Shown here in pieces: positions 8,639-16,245 of a stretch of DNA of 64,000 nucleotides (its first letter is position 1; every line of letters starts with the position of its first letter). Where the stretch lies: NCBI GenBank assembly GCA_041751875.1, contig JBGSIC010000023.1, positions 6,076-70,075 of the forward strand, given 5' to 3'. The position numbers and the translations under genes are program-made. The DNA is from JBGSIC01 sp041751875. Lineage in GTDB: Bacteria; Bdellovibrionota; FAC87; UBA2466; JACKAF01. Below the pieces are notes generated by a model. It made no database searches. It saw only the letters and a program-made list of their open reading frames with translations, and was not told the origin of the DNA.

Positions 8639-10293
8639 AGTGCTGCTCCATTGTCGAAAAGGGGTTCGGTTTGCGGAAGATCCCCTCTAAACTCTCCGTC
8701 GGCTCGAAAAACATATCTTAGATTGGGAGAATCTTTGGTCCAATGGGATGAAAGAGTATTCACCGCAACTCCATGAAACGGAACAGTGCACCTCAGTGCG
8801 AGCGGGGCGATCCATTTTGCCGCCGAAGGACTACTTACTGAAATGCAGTCACCTGCCGGTACTAAGTCCGCGACCTTCTGGTAGGCTACCTTATCTTTTG
8901 CAGTCATTTCCGAACTAAACAACAAAGGAACGGTACGCTTTTGAAACTGAATGAGTCCTAGCAAAATCACTACGGAAACAAACACTCGCCTTTGAACTAT
9001 CTTGTTTTCCCATTGATTCCACGCCCAACCGACTCCAAGCATGAGCGGAAAAATCCAAAAGGCCCCGCAACGTTCGGGATACAAAAGGAGCGACAGAGGC
9101 AACAGGTGAAAACGCGCGTTTTCAACAAGAAGAGGCGGAATCAACAACCCAACAAAAAGCGCACGACCAAAGCTATTACGGTAGTTTTTCGCCAAAGCCC
9201 AGATACACAGAACAAGTGCCATTACACCCGCCGTATTCCAAACATAGGCCGTGGTTTGGGAGTAAAGATTGTAAAGCCATGTGTATTCATCCCTAAATAA
9301 AAGAGGCGCTGATGTTTTCTGCCACGCCAAAGTAAGCGCTGTTTCCTTGTCGCCAATACTTTTGGGGAAATACAAGAAGAAGGGAAGAAAAAACGCCGCG
9401 CCTAAGGCGAGCAAAGGAACGACCCTTTTGAAAAAAGCCTGGTCCCCGCCAACCAATAGCATCGGAACCGAAACCAACATCGCGGCCAGAAATCCCACGG
9501 GATGGGCGTACGCTCCGAAAGAAATAGCGAGGGCAAATACACAGGTTTCGGCAAAAGTGACTTTCCCCTGCCTTACGCGAGCAACATAGGCAAAACAAAC
9601 AAGTCCCGAAACCATTCCCAGGAGTGTAGGAGTGCCTCCCCAAGACTGAAAGGCTTGGGGAACGGTGAAAATGAGCAGGCTTACCACCGACAAGGTCTGC
9701 GCATTTTTTTCTGAGAACCACAGACGAAGGGCAGCTCCAAAAGCAAAAACAAATAGGGCTAGCGAGACACCGTTATAAAAAGAGACGGCCCTTTCGAGCG
9801 AAACGCCGAATAGCGCGTGTAAACTGGCCAAAAGAGGGAACCCGACATTCGCTCCTTTGAGATCACGAATCGGTGTGAGCGGCCACGTATCACCCGGCAC
9901 ACCTCCTGTTTCGAGAATAAGGCGCGCGATGGAAGCCCACTTAACGGGATCGTACCCGGGGGGGTCCCAACGAAAAAGAAAAACCGAAAAACTAAATGCC
10001 AAGACGAAGAGAACTGTTTTGTCTGATAGCGGTGAAACGAATGCCTTAAATGCGCCACTTCGTCTAACGACATACGTACTTAACGTCACCGCCAACAGGG
10101 GGAGGATCCAAAGCGGTACGACTGCTGGTTTGAGATTTAAAGCGACAGCGTAAATTCCCATTGTGGCCGCAAAACAGACGGGGCGTGGAGCTAGGGGAAA
10201 AACTTTCCATAGGGCGATGCTAGGTAACAGGACCAAGGGGGCGAAAAGGAGAATATTGGCGAAAATAGAGGTCAGATAAGACCAAGTGCTCAT
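8620..10293 (-). CDS. Polytopic membrane protein, possibly GT-C glycosyltransferase-like
   Basis: 557 residues with about twelve hydrophobic helices. An acidic/aromatic loop after the third or fourth helix, RWDPPGYDPVKWASIARLIL then TGGVPGDTWP, resembles the first periplasmic loop of GT-C glycosyltransferases, where an Asp is catalytic. A shorter soluble segment at the C-terminus (KVADLVPAGDCISVSSPSAA) is also common in that group. This is inference from architecture; no diagnostic family motif is certain. It would act at the inner membrane on lipid-linked sugars. The GNAT gene overlaps its 3' end. The gene is downstream of tRNA-His on the same strand. Confidence 0.65.
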   Translation of the reverse strand: MSTWSYLTSIFANILLFAPLVLLPSIALWKVFPLAPRPVCFAATMGIYAVALNLKPAVVPLWILPLLAVTLSTYVVRRSGAFKAFVSPLSDKTVLFVLAFSFSVFLFRWDPPGYDPVKWASIARLILETGGVPGDTWPLTPIRDLKGANVGFPLLASLHALFGVSLERAVSFYNGVSLALFVFAFGAALRLWFSEKNAQTLSVVSLLIFTVPQAFQSWGGTPTLLGMVSGLVCFAYVARVRQGKVTFAETCVFALAISFGAYAHPVGFLAAMLVSVPMLLVGGDQAFFKRVVPLLALGAAFFLPFFLYFPKSIGDKETALTLAWQKTSAPLLFRDEYTWLYNLYSQTTAYVWNTAGVMALVLCIWALAKNYRNSFGRALFVGLLIPPLLVENARFHLLPLSLLLYPERCGAFWIFPLMLGVGWAWNQWENKIVQRRVFVSVVILLGLIQFQKRTVPLLFSSEMTAKDKVAYQKVADLVPAGDCISVSSPSAAKWIAPLALRCTVPFHGVAVNTLSSHWTKDSPNLRYVFRADGEFRGDLPQTEPLFDNGAALWKLKE

Positions 10294-10419
10294 GGAGGAC
10301 GTTTTCTTTTTTATTCAGCCGTACCAGAGACACGCCGCATTCAAACAGTAGGAAGGCGGGTGATTGGCTGACTCGCATGGTGCGACGCGCTAAATTGAGC
10401 CCGGCCTCGTTTTTCTAAA

Positions 10420-10480
10420 TGGGGTGGGCAACGGGGCTCGACCTCGCGAGCAACCAACCCGAGTCAACGCTCCGCATTTA
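10420..10480 (-). pseudogene. Degenerate tRNA-His copy
   Basis: The minus strand here carries a second, broken version of the neighbouring tRNA-His. The 3' acceptor strand, discriminator C and CCA are intact (10420-10430), the T arm has lost a base, and a D-arm-like segment (CTCGGGTTGGTT) is joined almost directly to it, so the anticodon arm is missing. Similarity continues about 25 bases beyond CCA, with an offset of 96-97 bases from the intact gene, which points to an old tandem duplication. Confidence 0.6.
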
Positions 10481-10515
10481 CCAGAGCGAGACTGAGCCCG
10501 ACCTCATACTTCTAA

Positions 10516-10593
10516 TGGGGTGGGCAACGGGGCTCGAACCCGCGACCCTCAGAATCACAATCTGATGCTCTAACCAACTGAGCTATGCCCACC
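10516..10593 (-). tRNA. tRNA-His (GTG)
   Basis: The minus strand folds as a tRNA: acceptor GTGGGCA with TGCCCAC, D arm GCTCAGTTGGTTAGAGC, anticodon stem-loop around TTGTGAT (anticodon GTG, histidine), T arm with GGTTCGAGCC. The extra 5' G (position -1) faces discriminator C73, the identity element of tRNA-His, and CCA is encoded. A degenerate copy lies just downstream. Confidence 0.96.
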
Positions 10594-10613
10594 ACGGATA
10601 GAAATAGCCATTG

Positions 10614-10642
10614 AGAATGGTCTCTTAGCGCCCCGCAGTCAA
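10614..10642 (-). promoter_or_regulatory. Candidate promoter of tRNA-His
   Basis: On the minus strand TTGACT (10637-10642) and CATTCT (10614-10619) are 17 bases apart, with the tRNA 5' end about 20 bases further on. The -35 box is good (five of six), the -10 box weak (three of six). Confidence 0.4.
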
Positions 10643-10732
10643 GCTATGCGCATTGAGCTATGGCCAGTTTTTCGCTATCATAGTAAGGTCACTCGGATTT
10701 CGAGCATTTCATCCACATCCAATCGAGGCCCT

Positions 10733-11488
10733 ATGCCGCTTAAGCAACCCTCCCTGCGCTTTGAGCACAAGGAAATCGCTGTCATCTTTAGTCTCTTCGT
10801 TTTCGTTGCCCTCCTCATGTTTACGGTCGGCATTCTCGTGGGAAAAGGCCTGACCATGGCCAAGTACGAAGGACAACTCACCGCCGGGACTTCTCTTGCC
10901 TCCGAAGAAAGTGAGATAAGACTTCCCCCTGGCCGAGAAATCGCCCGCGCGCTGCCGCCCACGGTGGAAGATACCCTCACTCCCCCTAAAAAGAACGAGC
11001 CCGCTGAGAGCGAGTATGTTCCCAAGAACCAGCCGCTTGATCTCGTTCCCAAGAAGAACACTAAGACAGCCAGTGCTTTGGGAAACTCCCTACTCGAAGT
11101 CAAAGGGAGAAAAAGCGAAGCCATCTTGAAGAACCCGCGGGTGAAGGCCCTGCTGGAAAGCACTCCCAGCCGCGGTTTAGCGTCGACAGGAAAGGGTGAA
11201 GCGGGCGGACAGCCGATCAGCTTCGCCAAGGGAAAATTTACTGTGCAGGTAGGCTCTTTTCCCGATAAAAAAGAAGCCGACGCCCGTATTGAGAAATTAA
11301 AGCAGTGGGGATTTGCTCACGCCTATGTTACATCCACTCAGTTGGGTGACAAAAAGCAAACTTGGTTCCGCGTTTGGTTGGGTTACTATCCCGACTTCAA
11401 CTCGGCCAAGGAGAATGCAGAAATTCTTCAGAAAAAAGGAGAGGTGAAAAATTACCTCGTCAGAAAAGCAGACCAAGCAGAAGGTTAA
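10733..11488 (+). CDS. SPOR-domain membrane protein
   Basis: 251 residues from the ATG at 10733, which follows CGAGG and leaves a short cytoplasmic tail (MPLKQPSLRFEHKE) before one transmembrane helix (IAVIFSLFVFVALLMFTVGI). A frame extension to 10646 is open but adds an unlikely polar leader. A Pro/Lys-rich periplasmic linker follows, then a C-terminal SPOR domain: GKFTVQVGSFPDKKEADARI and WFRVWLGYYPDFNSAKENAE. SPOR domains bind glycan strands lacking stem peptides at division septa, as in FtsN, DamX and DedD. The cupin frame begins inside its 3' end, so the two genes are likely coupled. Confidence 0.9.
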   Translation: MPLKQPSLRFEHKEIAVIFSLFVFVALLMFTVGILVGKGLTMAKYEGQLTAGTSLASEESEIRLPPGREIARALPPTVEDTLTPPKKNEPAESEYVPKNQPLDLVPKKNTKTASALGNSLLEVKGRKSEAILKNPRVKALLESTPSRGLASTGKGEAGGQPISFAKGKFTVQVGSFPDKKEADARIEKLKQWGFAHAYVTSTQLGDKKQTWFRVWLGYYPDFNSAKENAEILQKKGEVKNYLVRKADQAEG

Positions 11489-11831
11489 ACGGGTCGAGAA
11501 GCCCTGGGGTTATGAACTCATCTGGGCCCACACCGATCAATATGTAGGCAAGATGCTCTTTGTAAAAAAGGGCGAAAGCTTGAGCCTTCAGTACCATGAA
11601 GAAAAAGAGGAAACGATTTTTCTTGAATCGGGCATCATGCGTTTTGATTCCGGCCCTTCCGTAGAAAAGCTGGAAGCCTTGGAACTCCAACCAGGTGAGA
11701 GTTTTCATATTCGTCCGGGTTACGTTCACCGCATGACGGCGATCGCGGATTGCCGAATTTTTGAAGTCTCTACTCCTCAACTAGATGATGTGGTTCGCTT
11801 AGAGGACCGCTATGGCCGAGCAACAAAATAA
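11451..11831 (+). CDS. Cupin, mannose-6-phosphate isomerase-like, probable ATT start
   Basis: The protein matches the stand-alone C-terminal cupin of type II phosphomannose isomerases: KPWGYELIWAHTDQYVGKML, KGESLSLQYHEEKEETIFLE (metal-binding His and Glu) and FHIRPGYVHRMTA. The first canonical start in frame is ATG 11553, which would delete the conserved PWGYE segment. Between the preceding in-frame stop (TGA 11445-11447) and 11553 there is no ATG, GTG or TTG. ATT at 11451 is preceded by AAGGAGAGGTGA, a strong Shine-Dalgarno sequence, and would give 126 residues. The gene lies inside the SPOR 3' end and overlaps manC by 20 bases, implying a GDP-mannose role. Confidence 0.75.
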   Translation: MTSSEKQTKQKVKRVEKPWGYELIWAHTDQYVGKMLFVKKGESLSLQYHEEKEETIFLESGIMRFDSGPSVEKLEALELQPGESFHIRPGYVHRMTAIADCRIFEVSTPQLDDVVRLEDRYGRATK

Positions 11832-12858
11832 ACCCCTGGTTCTGATCATGGCGGGTGGCAGTGGCACGCGGTTCTGGCCACTCAGTACACCCGACTATCC
11901 GAAACAGTTTCTCAAGCTGGTGGATAGCCTTTCCCTTCTACAGGCTACCTACGAGCGTGTACTTCAACTCGTCCCCGAGGAGAATATTGCTGTGTGCGGC
12001 CTGGAGCGGCACGCGGCGCTCCTCCGCGAACAACTCCCTAAGGTGAAGCATTGGATTTTGGAACCCGTAGGCCGCAACACAGCGGCTTGCAACCTTCTCT
12101 CTATTCTGCAACTTCTTAAAGAGGGAGCCTCACGGGACCAGGTTCTCATCGTGCTTCCGGCTGATCACCACGTCGGACAACCTCAAAAGCTTTGTGAGAC
12201 ATTGGAAAAGGCGGCCAGCTTCGCAGCCGAATCAAATGCGCTTGTCACGCTGGGCATTCAACCGTCTTCCCCACACACGGGCTATGGCTACATCGAACGC
12301 GGGCGCCCGACAGGGACAGACGGTATTTTTGAAGTAGCCCGTTTTATTGAGAAGCCCTCTGAAACGAAGGCTCAAGAGCTTCTCAAACAGGGAAATTATT
12401 ATTGGAACAGCGGAATGTTCATCTGGACGATAGGAAACATTCTGTCGGCGTTTGAAGAGTTCTTGCCCGAGACCACTCAACTCTTAAAAAATTGTTCTAC
12501 CACTGAGGCTCTGAAAAAAGCCTACACAAAACTTCCCAGCGAGCCCATCGATAAAGCGATTTTGGAGAAAGCGAAGAATGTTTTCACCCTGCCCGCTGAT
12601 GTGGCATGGAGTGATCTAGGTTCGTGGGACGCTTTATACCAACTTTACAAAAGCTCTTCGGAAAAAAACGTCATCCTGGGGGGACAAACCGAAGTCGTTG
12701 ATAGCGATGGTTGCCTTGTCCACGCGCCACCGGAAATGCAAGTTGCCCTGATTGGGGTGCACAACCTTGCGGTGGTCATCCAAGACGGTAAGCTCCTGAT
12801 CACCGACCGTGCCCAGGACCAACATGTCAAAAAAGTCCTCGAGAAATTCGAGAAGTAA
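11812..12858 (+). CDS. manC: Mannose-1-phosphate guanylyltransferase
   Basis: 348 residues. The N-terminal LVLIMAGGSGTRFWPLS and YPKQFLKL are the nucleotide-binding signature of sugar-phosphate nucleotidylyltransferases; ILEPVGRNTAACN, LPADHHVG, TGYGYIERG and ARFIEKPS (catalytic Lys region) are characteristic of GDP-mannose pyrophosphorylases. It makes GDP-mannose from GTP and mannose-1-phosphate for glycan synthesis. The C-terminal isomerase cupin present in fused ManC/AlgA proteins is missing here and is supplied by the separate overlapping gene just upstream. The start overlaps that cupin by 20 bases, so translation is probably coupled. Confidence 0.95.
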   Translation: MAEQQNKPLVLIMAGGSGTRFWPLSTPDYPKQFLKLVDSLSLLQATYERVLQLVPEENIAVCGLERHAALLREQLPKVKHWILEPVGRNTAACNLLSILQLLKEGASRDQVLIVLPADHHVGQPQKLCETLEKAASFAAESNALVTLGIQPSSPHTGYGYIERGRPTGTDGIFEVARFIEKPSETKAQELLKQGNYYWNSGMFIWTIGNILSAFEEFLPETTQLLKNCSTTEALKKAYTKLPSEPIDKAILEKAKNVFTLPADVAWSDLGSWDALYQLYKSSSEKNVILGGQTEVVDSDGCLVHAPPEMQVALIGVHNLAVVIQDGKLLITDRAQDQHVKKVLEKFEK

Positions 12859-12901
12859 GAAAATTGCCGGGCCTGCCGTCTTCCGATAACCTTTTCGTTT
12901 C

Positions 12902-13360
12902 ATGCTGCTTGTTAAAACAACCTTTCACAAATCGGTCCTAGTATCGGCATCCGTCGAGCAAGCAGGCCACTTTTTTTCAGAACCGCATCACTCGGTCGGT
13001 GATTTGTTTCCCGGCTTAGAAAGCTTTCTTCCCCAGGACCAAAACACCTACCTGTGGTCCTTCAAGAAAGTCGAGTTCGGAGGCTTTTCCCACCAGGTGC
13101 AGGTGGTAACAAGATTCGACTGGCCGGCCACTCATTCTCTGACGATTCGACCCATAGCGGGCGGTAACGCCCAGCTGAGTGGGAGCATCCAAATTCATCC
13201 TCAATCCAACCGCACCGAAGTGAGCTTTCAGTTTGAGATTGAGGGGGAGCTCCCGGTCCCTCGTTTGCTTAAAGGGATGATCGCACCGAAGGTAGAGTCC
13301 GAACTAAATCAACTTTTTGAACGGTATGTGCAACGTGTTGAACAAACTCTTAACCAATAA
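12902..13360 (+). CDS. SRPBCC/START-like protein, unknown ligand
   Basis: 152 residues without signal or membrane segment. The order VKTTFHKSVLVSASVEQAGHFF, alternating beta strands (SGSIQIHPQSNRTEVSFQFEI) and a final amphipathic helix (LNQLFERYVQRVEQTLNQ) is the layout of SRPBCC/START hydrophobic-pocket proteins, such as carbon-monoxide-dehydrogenase subunit G or DUF1997 members. This is judged from pattern only. It sits between manC and lnt and overlaps lnt by 44 bases, so a link to lipid handling is possible but unproven. No good Shine-Dalgarno sequence precedes its ATG. Confidence 0.6.
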   Translation: MLLVKTTFHKSVLVSASVEQAGHFFSEPHHSVGDLFPGLESFLPQDQNTYLWSFKKVEFGGFSHQVQVVTRFDWPATHSLTIRPIAGGNAQLSGSIQIHPQSNRTEVSFQFEIEGELPVPRLLKGMIAPKVESELNQLFERYVQRVEQTLNQ

Positions 13361-14942
13361 AATATTCGTCTCATTAGCGGCCGGCCTATCCTTGGTGTTG
13401 GCTTTTCCGCCGATTGAAATCTTACCCATCGCTTTTCTTTCCCCCCTTTTTCTCAACGCGTTGATTCTCAGTGGCGACACTTTCAAAAAGGGCTTCAAAT
13501 GGGGCTTTTTGTCGTCGTTAGCCATCATGGTGGGCGCCTTCTATTGGGTGGTCTACGTCCTGCACGTCTTTGGGTATGTGCCGTGGGTGGTGGCAGGTCT
13601 CCTTTTTGTGGGCTTCTGCGGTTTTGGAGCCCTTAACTTTCCCCTTTTCGGCGGGTTCGGAAACTGGATTGTTCGTAAAACAAACCTGGCGGAATGCTCT
13701 CCTCGAAATATTCAGTTGTGGATGGCCCTAGGCTTCCCCGCGCTATTTACCTTTATTGAATACGTAGTTCCCAAACTTTTTCCCTGGTACATGGGACACG
13801 CGCTTTACACCGTCCTGTGGGCAAATCAGATTGTGGAACTCACGGGCAGCAGCTTTTTGACTTTCGCCATCTACAGTTTAGGAAGTGTGCTGAGCGGATT
13901 TCTTCTTTGGCGCGTATATCCTTTTTTCAGGGCGTCGTGGAAGACTCTTTTTATTCCGCTCGGACTCTGGACTGTGGCAATCGGGTTCAGCCTCGCCCGA
14001 TTGGAATCGGTACCCTTAAGGGAAACGCGCCCGCTCCGGGTGGCACTGATTCAAGCCAACATCGGATCTCTGGAAAAGGCGCAGGCTCGCAAAGGACAGA
14101 AGAATATTGTTCGCTGGGTGCTGGATCGCTACCTGGCCATCACCTCTCAAGCCCTGCTCGAAAAACCGGACCTTATTCTTTGGCCCGAAACGGCCATGCC
14201 CTTCTACCTAATTGGCCCCGGCACCTACGCGCAAGAAATCCGAAACGCTGTCAGAGAGTGGAACGTGCCTCTACTTAGCGGTGCCTACGCTCCTTATAAC
14301 GACGGCGTGTTTCGGGATTACAACGCGGCTTTCTTGCTCGACCCCAAACAAAACCTCAGCTTCCCGCCCATCTACCACAAGAATATTTTGTTAGCTTTCG
14401 GCGAGTACCTTCCCTTCGGCGAACACATGCCGTTTGCTTACGAGTGGTTTCCGCAGATCGCAAACTTCAAACGTGGCACGACACAGGAAATTCTTACTCT
14501 GCACGACGGTACACGGATTGGTACCACCATCTGCTATGAAGCAATTGTCCCTTCGTTCTATCGACGAGTCGCAGAGAAAATGCCGAATCTGATCGTTAAT
14601 CTCACCAACGATTCTTGGTTTGGTCCCACGTCTGAACCGTATCAACACGCCGCTCTTTCGGTGTTCCGGGCGATTGAAACGCGCATTCCGTTTGTCCGCG
14701 TTACCAATACCGGTCTTTCGTTTACGGTAGATGCTTTGGGGCAGCGCTCGGATACTATCGGGGTTTCTCAGGATGGCTACCGCGTGGAATCATTGGCAGT
14801 GCCGGTTCATCCGCCCCTCACTTTTTATCTGCGGTACGGAGAATGGTTTGTTGTAGGATGTTTACTTATTCTTATTGTTTTGACGAGGCGAATCTATGCA
14901 TCCCTATTTGTTCGACTGGGTCGTGGGCGGCCAACACATTAA
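13317..14942 (+). CDS. lnt: Apolipoprotein N-acyltransferase
   Basis: 541 residues: about six N-terminal membrane helices, then a nitrilase-type periplasmic domain. The catalytic triad is visible: Glu in LILWPETAMPFY (about residue 290), Lys in YHKNILLAFGEYLPFGE (about 353) and Cys in GTTICYEAIVP (about 405). Lnt adds the third acyl chain to the N-terminal cysteine of lipoproteins in the inner membrane, the last maturation step. It directly precedes lgt, the first step of the same pathway, overlapping it by 47 bases. The start is uncertain: ATG 13317 and 13326 both lie inside the previous gene. Confidence 0.95.
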   Translation: MNGMCNVLNKLLTNKIFVSLAAGLSLVLAFPPIEILPIAFLSPLFLNALILSGDTFKKGFKWGFLSSLAIMVGAFYWVVYVLHVFGYVPWVVAGLLFVGFCGFGALNFPLFGGFGNWIVRKTNLAECSPRNIQLWMALGFPALFTFIEYVVPKLFPWYMGHALYTVLWANQIVELTGSSFLTFAIYSLGSVLSGFLLWRVYPFFRASWKTLFIPLGLWTVAIGFSLARLESVPLRETRPLRVALIQANIGSLEKAQARKGQKNIVRWVLDRYLAITSQALLEKPDLILWPETAMPFYLIGPGTYAQEIRNAVREWNVPLLSGAYAPYNDGVFRDYNAAFLLDPKQNLSFPPIYHKNILLAFGEYLPFGEHMPFAYEWFPQIANFKRGTTQEILTLHDGTRIGTTICYEAIVPSFYRRVAEKMPNLIVNLTNDSWFGPTSEPYQHAALSVFRAIETRIPFVRVTNTGLSFTVDALGQRSDTIGVSQDGYRVESLAVPVHPPLTFYLRYGEWFVVGCLLILIVLTRRIYASLFVRLGRGRPTH

Positions 14943-15708
14943 GCCGCCCTCTTACGGTGTGCTTTTGGCGATCGCCTTTACCCTAGCGTACTTTGAGTCT
15001 TTGCGCTTGTCCGTCAAGACGAAGGATGGCCCGCGCCACGTCGAAAACCTTTTTCTAATCGTCATCATTTCTTCTGTCGTTGGAGCACGCATGTTCCACG
15101 TCTTGTTCGAAGACTTGGATTACTTTCTCAAAAACCCCGCTGAAATTTTCTACATTTGGAATGGTGGCTACACGCTCTACGGTGCGGTACTCCTGGGAAT
15201 CTTTTGCGGTTGGATCTACACGCGCATTAACAAAATTAATTTTTTCGAATTCGCCGACATTGGCGCCGCACCGATTGCGATGGGCATCGGCATTGGTCGA
15301 CTGGGCTGTTTTTTGGCGGGTTGCTGTTGGGGAGATAAGTGCAATTTACCGTGGGCGGTAACCTTCACGGACCCGACCGGCTTTGCGGGGGTAAGAAATA
15401 TTCCTCTGCACCCGACGCAGGTTTATGAGGCGCTTTTGTGTTTTGCCTTGTACGGGTATCTCACCTGGCGTTTTAAACACCGATCCTACTACGGTCAGGC
15501 ATTTCTGCATTTTCTTTTGGGCTATAGCCTCATTCGATTTGGCGTCGAGTATTTTCGGGGGGATGATTATCGCGGGTTCGTTTTCGGCGGGCTTCTCAGC
15601 TATTCCCAGTTTATCTCTCTGGTGATTATTCCCTTTTCGCTGCTGGCCACTTTCCTATTCTCCAGAAGGAAAATGGAAAAACCAGGGGCAAAGGTCAAGC
15701 GCACTTGA
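14896..15708 (+). CDS. lgt: Prolipoprotein diacylglyceryl transferase
   Basis: 270 residues with seven predicted membrane helices. Family signatures: PPSYGVLLAIAFTLAY, FYIWNGGYTLYGAVLLG, GIGIGRLGCFLAGCCWGDKC and the C-terminal SLIRFGVEYFRGDD. Lgt moves diacylglycerol from phosphatidylglycerol to the lipobox cysteine. The position of the E. coli His103 motif carries Tyr here, and the Arg segment is the GRLGCF form; both occur in non-enteric Lgt proteins to my knowledge. It overlaps lnt by 47 bases. Convergent with the exported protein at 15741. Confidence 0.94.
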   Translation: MHPYLFDWVVGGQHIKPPSYGVLLAIAFTLAYFESLRLSVKTKDGPRHVENLFLIVIISSVVGARMFHVLFEDLDYFLKNPAEIFYIWNGGYTLYGAVLLGIFCGWIYTRINKINFFEFADIGAAPIAMGIGIGRLGCFLAGCCWGDKCNLPWAVTFTDPTGFAGVRNIPLHPTQVYEALLCFALYGYLTWRFKHRSYYGQAFLHFLLGYSLIRFGVEYFRGDDYRGFVFGGLLSYSQFISLVIIPFSLLATFLFSRRKMEKPGAKVKRT

Positions 15709-15740
15709 TATGCTTGCAACACTCTGCCCCCGATAATTTG

Positions 15741-16091
15741 CTATTTCAAATTGCAGACCGCCAAATCTTCCGGTGCAGAAGCCGTTGCGAAATGGATGAT
15801 CGTCTTGGTCTTCTCTTTTTTGAATGTCACTGCCAGTACCGTTCCGCTCTTCGAATCCGCAGCCGATCCGCACGAGCGACGAATCTCTTCAGTGCGTGGC
15901 ACACTCTTAATCGACACCGCCTCAAATGCTGCGCCCATCGGACTGGTCGCAGAACCGACTAGCGTTTGAACCGCTTCTTCGAAGTCCTTGTTTTCAAAAA
16001 GCGCCTGAATCACTAAATCTAAACGTGCCGGAAGCGCGTAAGAACTTCCCGCAATCACGCCAAGAATAGCCAAAGATAGTAATCGTTTCAT
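15741..16091 (-). CDS. Small exported protein of unknown function
   Basis: 116 residues. The N-terminus MKRLLSLAILGVIAGSSYA is a standard signal peptide with Ala-type cleavage, and GGGGAGA-like bases lie just before the ATG. The mature part ends with short beta-like segments (GTVLAVTFKKEKTKTIIHFA) and contains two cysteines (RRSCGSA and AVCNLK) that could form a disulfide. No family is recognised. It lies between convergent lgt and the divergent NHL-repeat gene. Confidence 0.65.
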   Translation of the reverse strand: MKRLLSLAILGVIAGSSYALPARLDLVIQALFENKDFEEAVQTLVGSATSPMGAAFEAVSIKSVPRTEEIRRSCGSAADSKSGTVLAVTFKKEKTKTIIHFATASAPEDLAVCNLK

Positions 16092-16184
16092 TTCTCTCCC
16101 CTAAGTTGCGTGGAATCCAAGGCGGAAATCCACTTTAAGTCAGCCACCTTATACCTGCCGCGTTAAGGGTCAATGGGGCCAAAA

Positions 16185-16194
16185 TGTGATCACA
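16185..16194 (+). promoter_or_regulatory. 10-bp palindrome TGTGATCACA between divergent genes
   Basis: A perfect TGTGATCACA palindrome lies 52-61 bases before the NHL-repeat gene at 16246 and about 94 bases before the start of the minus gene at 16091. It contains both halves of a CRP-like site but without the usual six-base spacer, so it is not a CRP site in the usual sense. A dimeric regulator is possible. Confidence 0.25.
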
Positions 16195-16245
16195 ACAACA
16201 TGCGTCTAGTGGCTAAATTTACTCACTAAATCCACCGATACGTGG

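Noticed and set aside
10395..10450. Prophage att site at tRNA-His
   Set aside because: Similarity between the two copies continues about 25 bases past the CCA end and no integrase is present nearby, so tandem duplication is the simpler explanation.
16185..16194. CRP binding site
   Set aside because: TGTGATCACA lacks the six-base spacer of a CRP site, so I keep it only as an unassigned palindrome.
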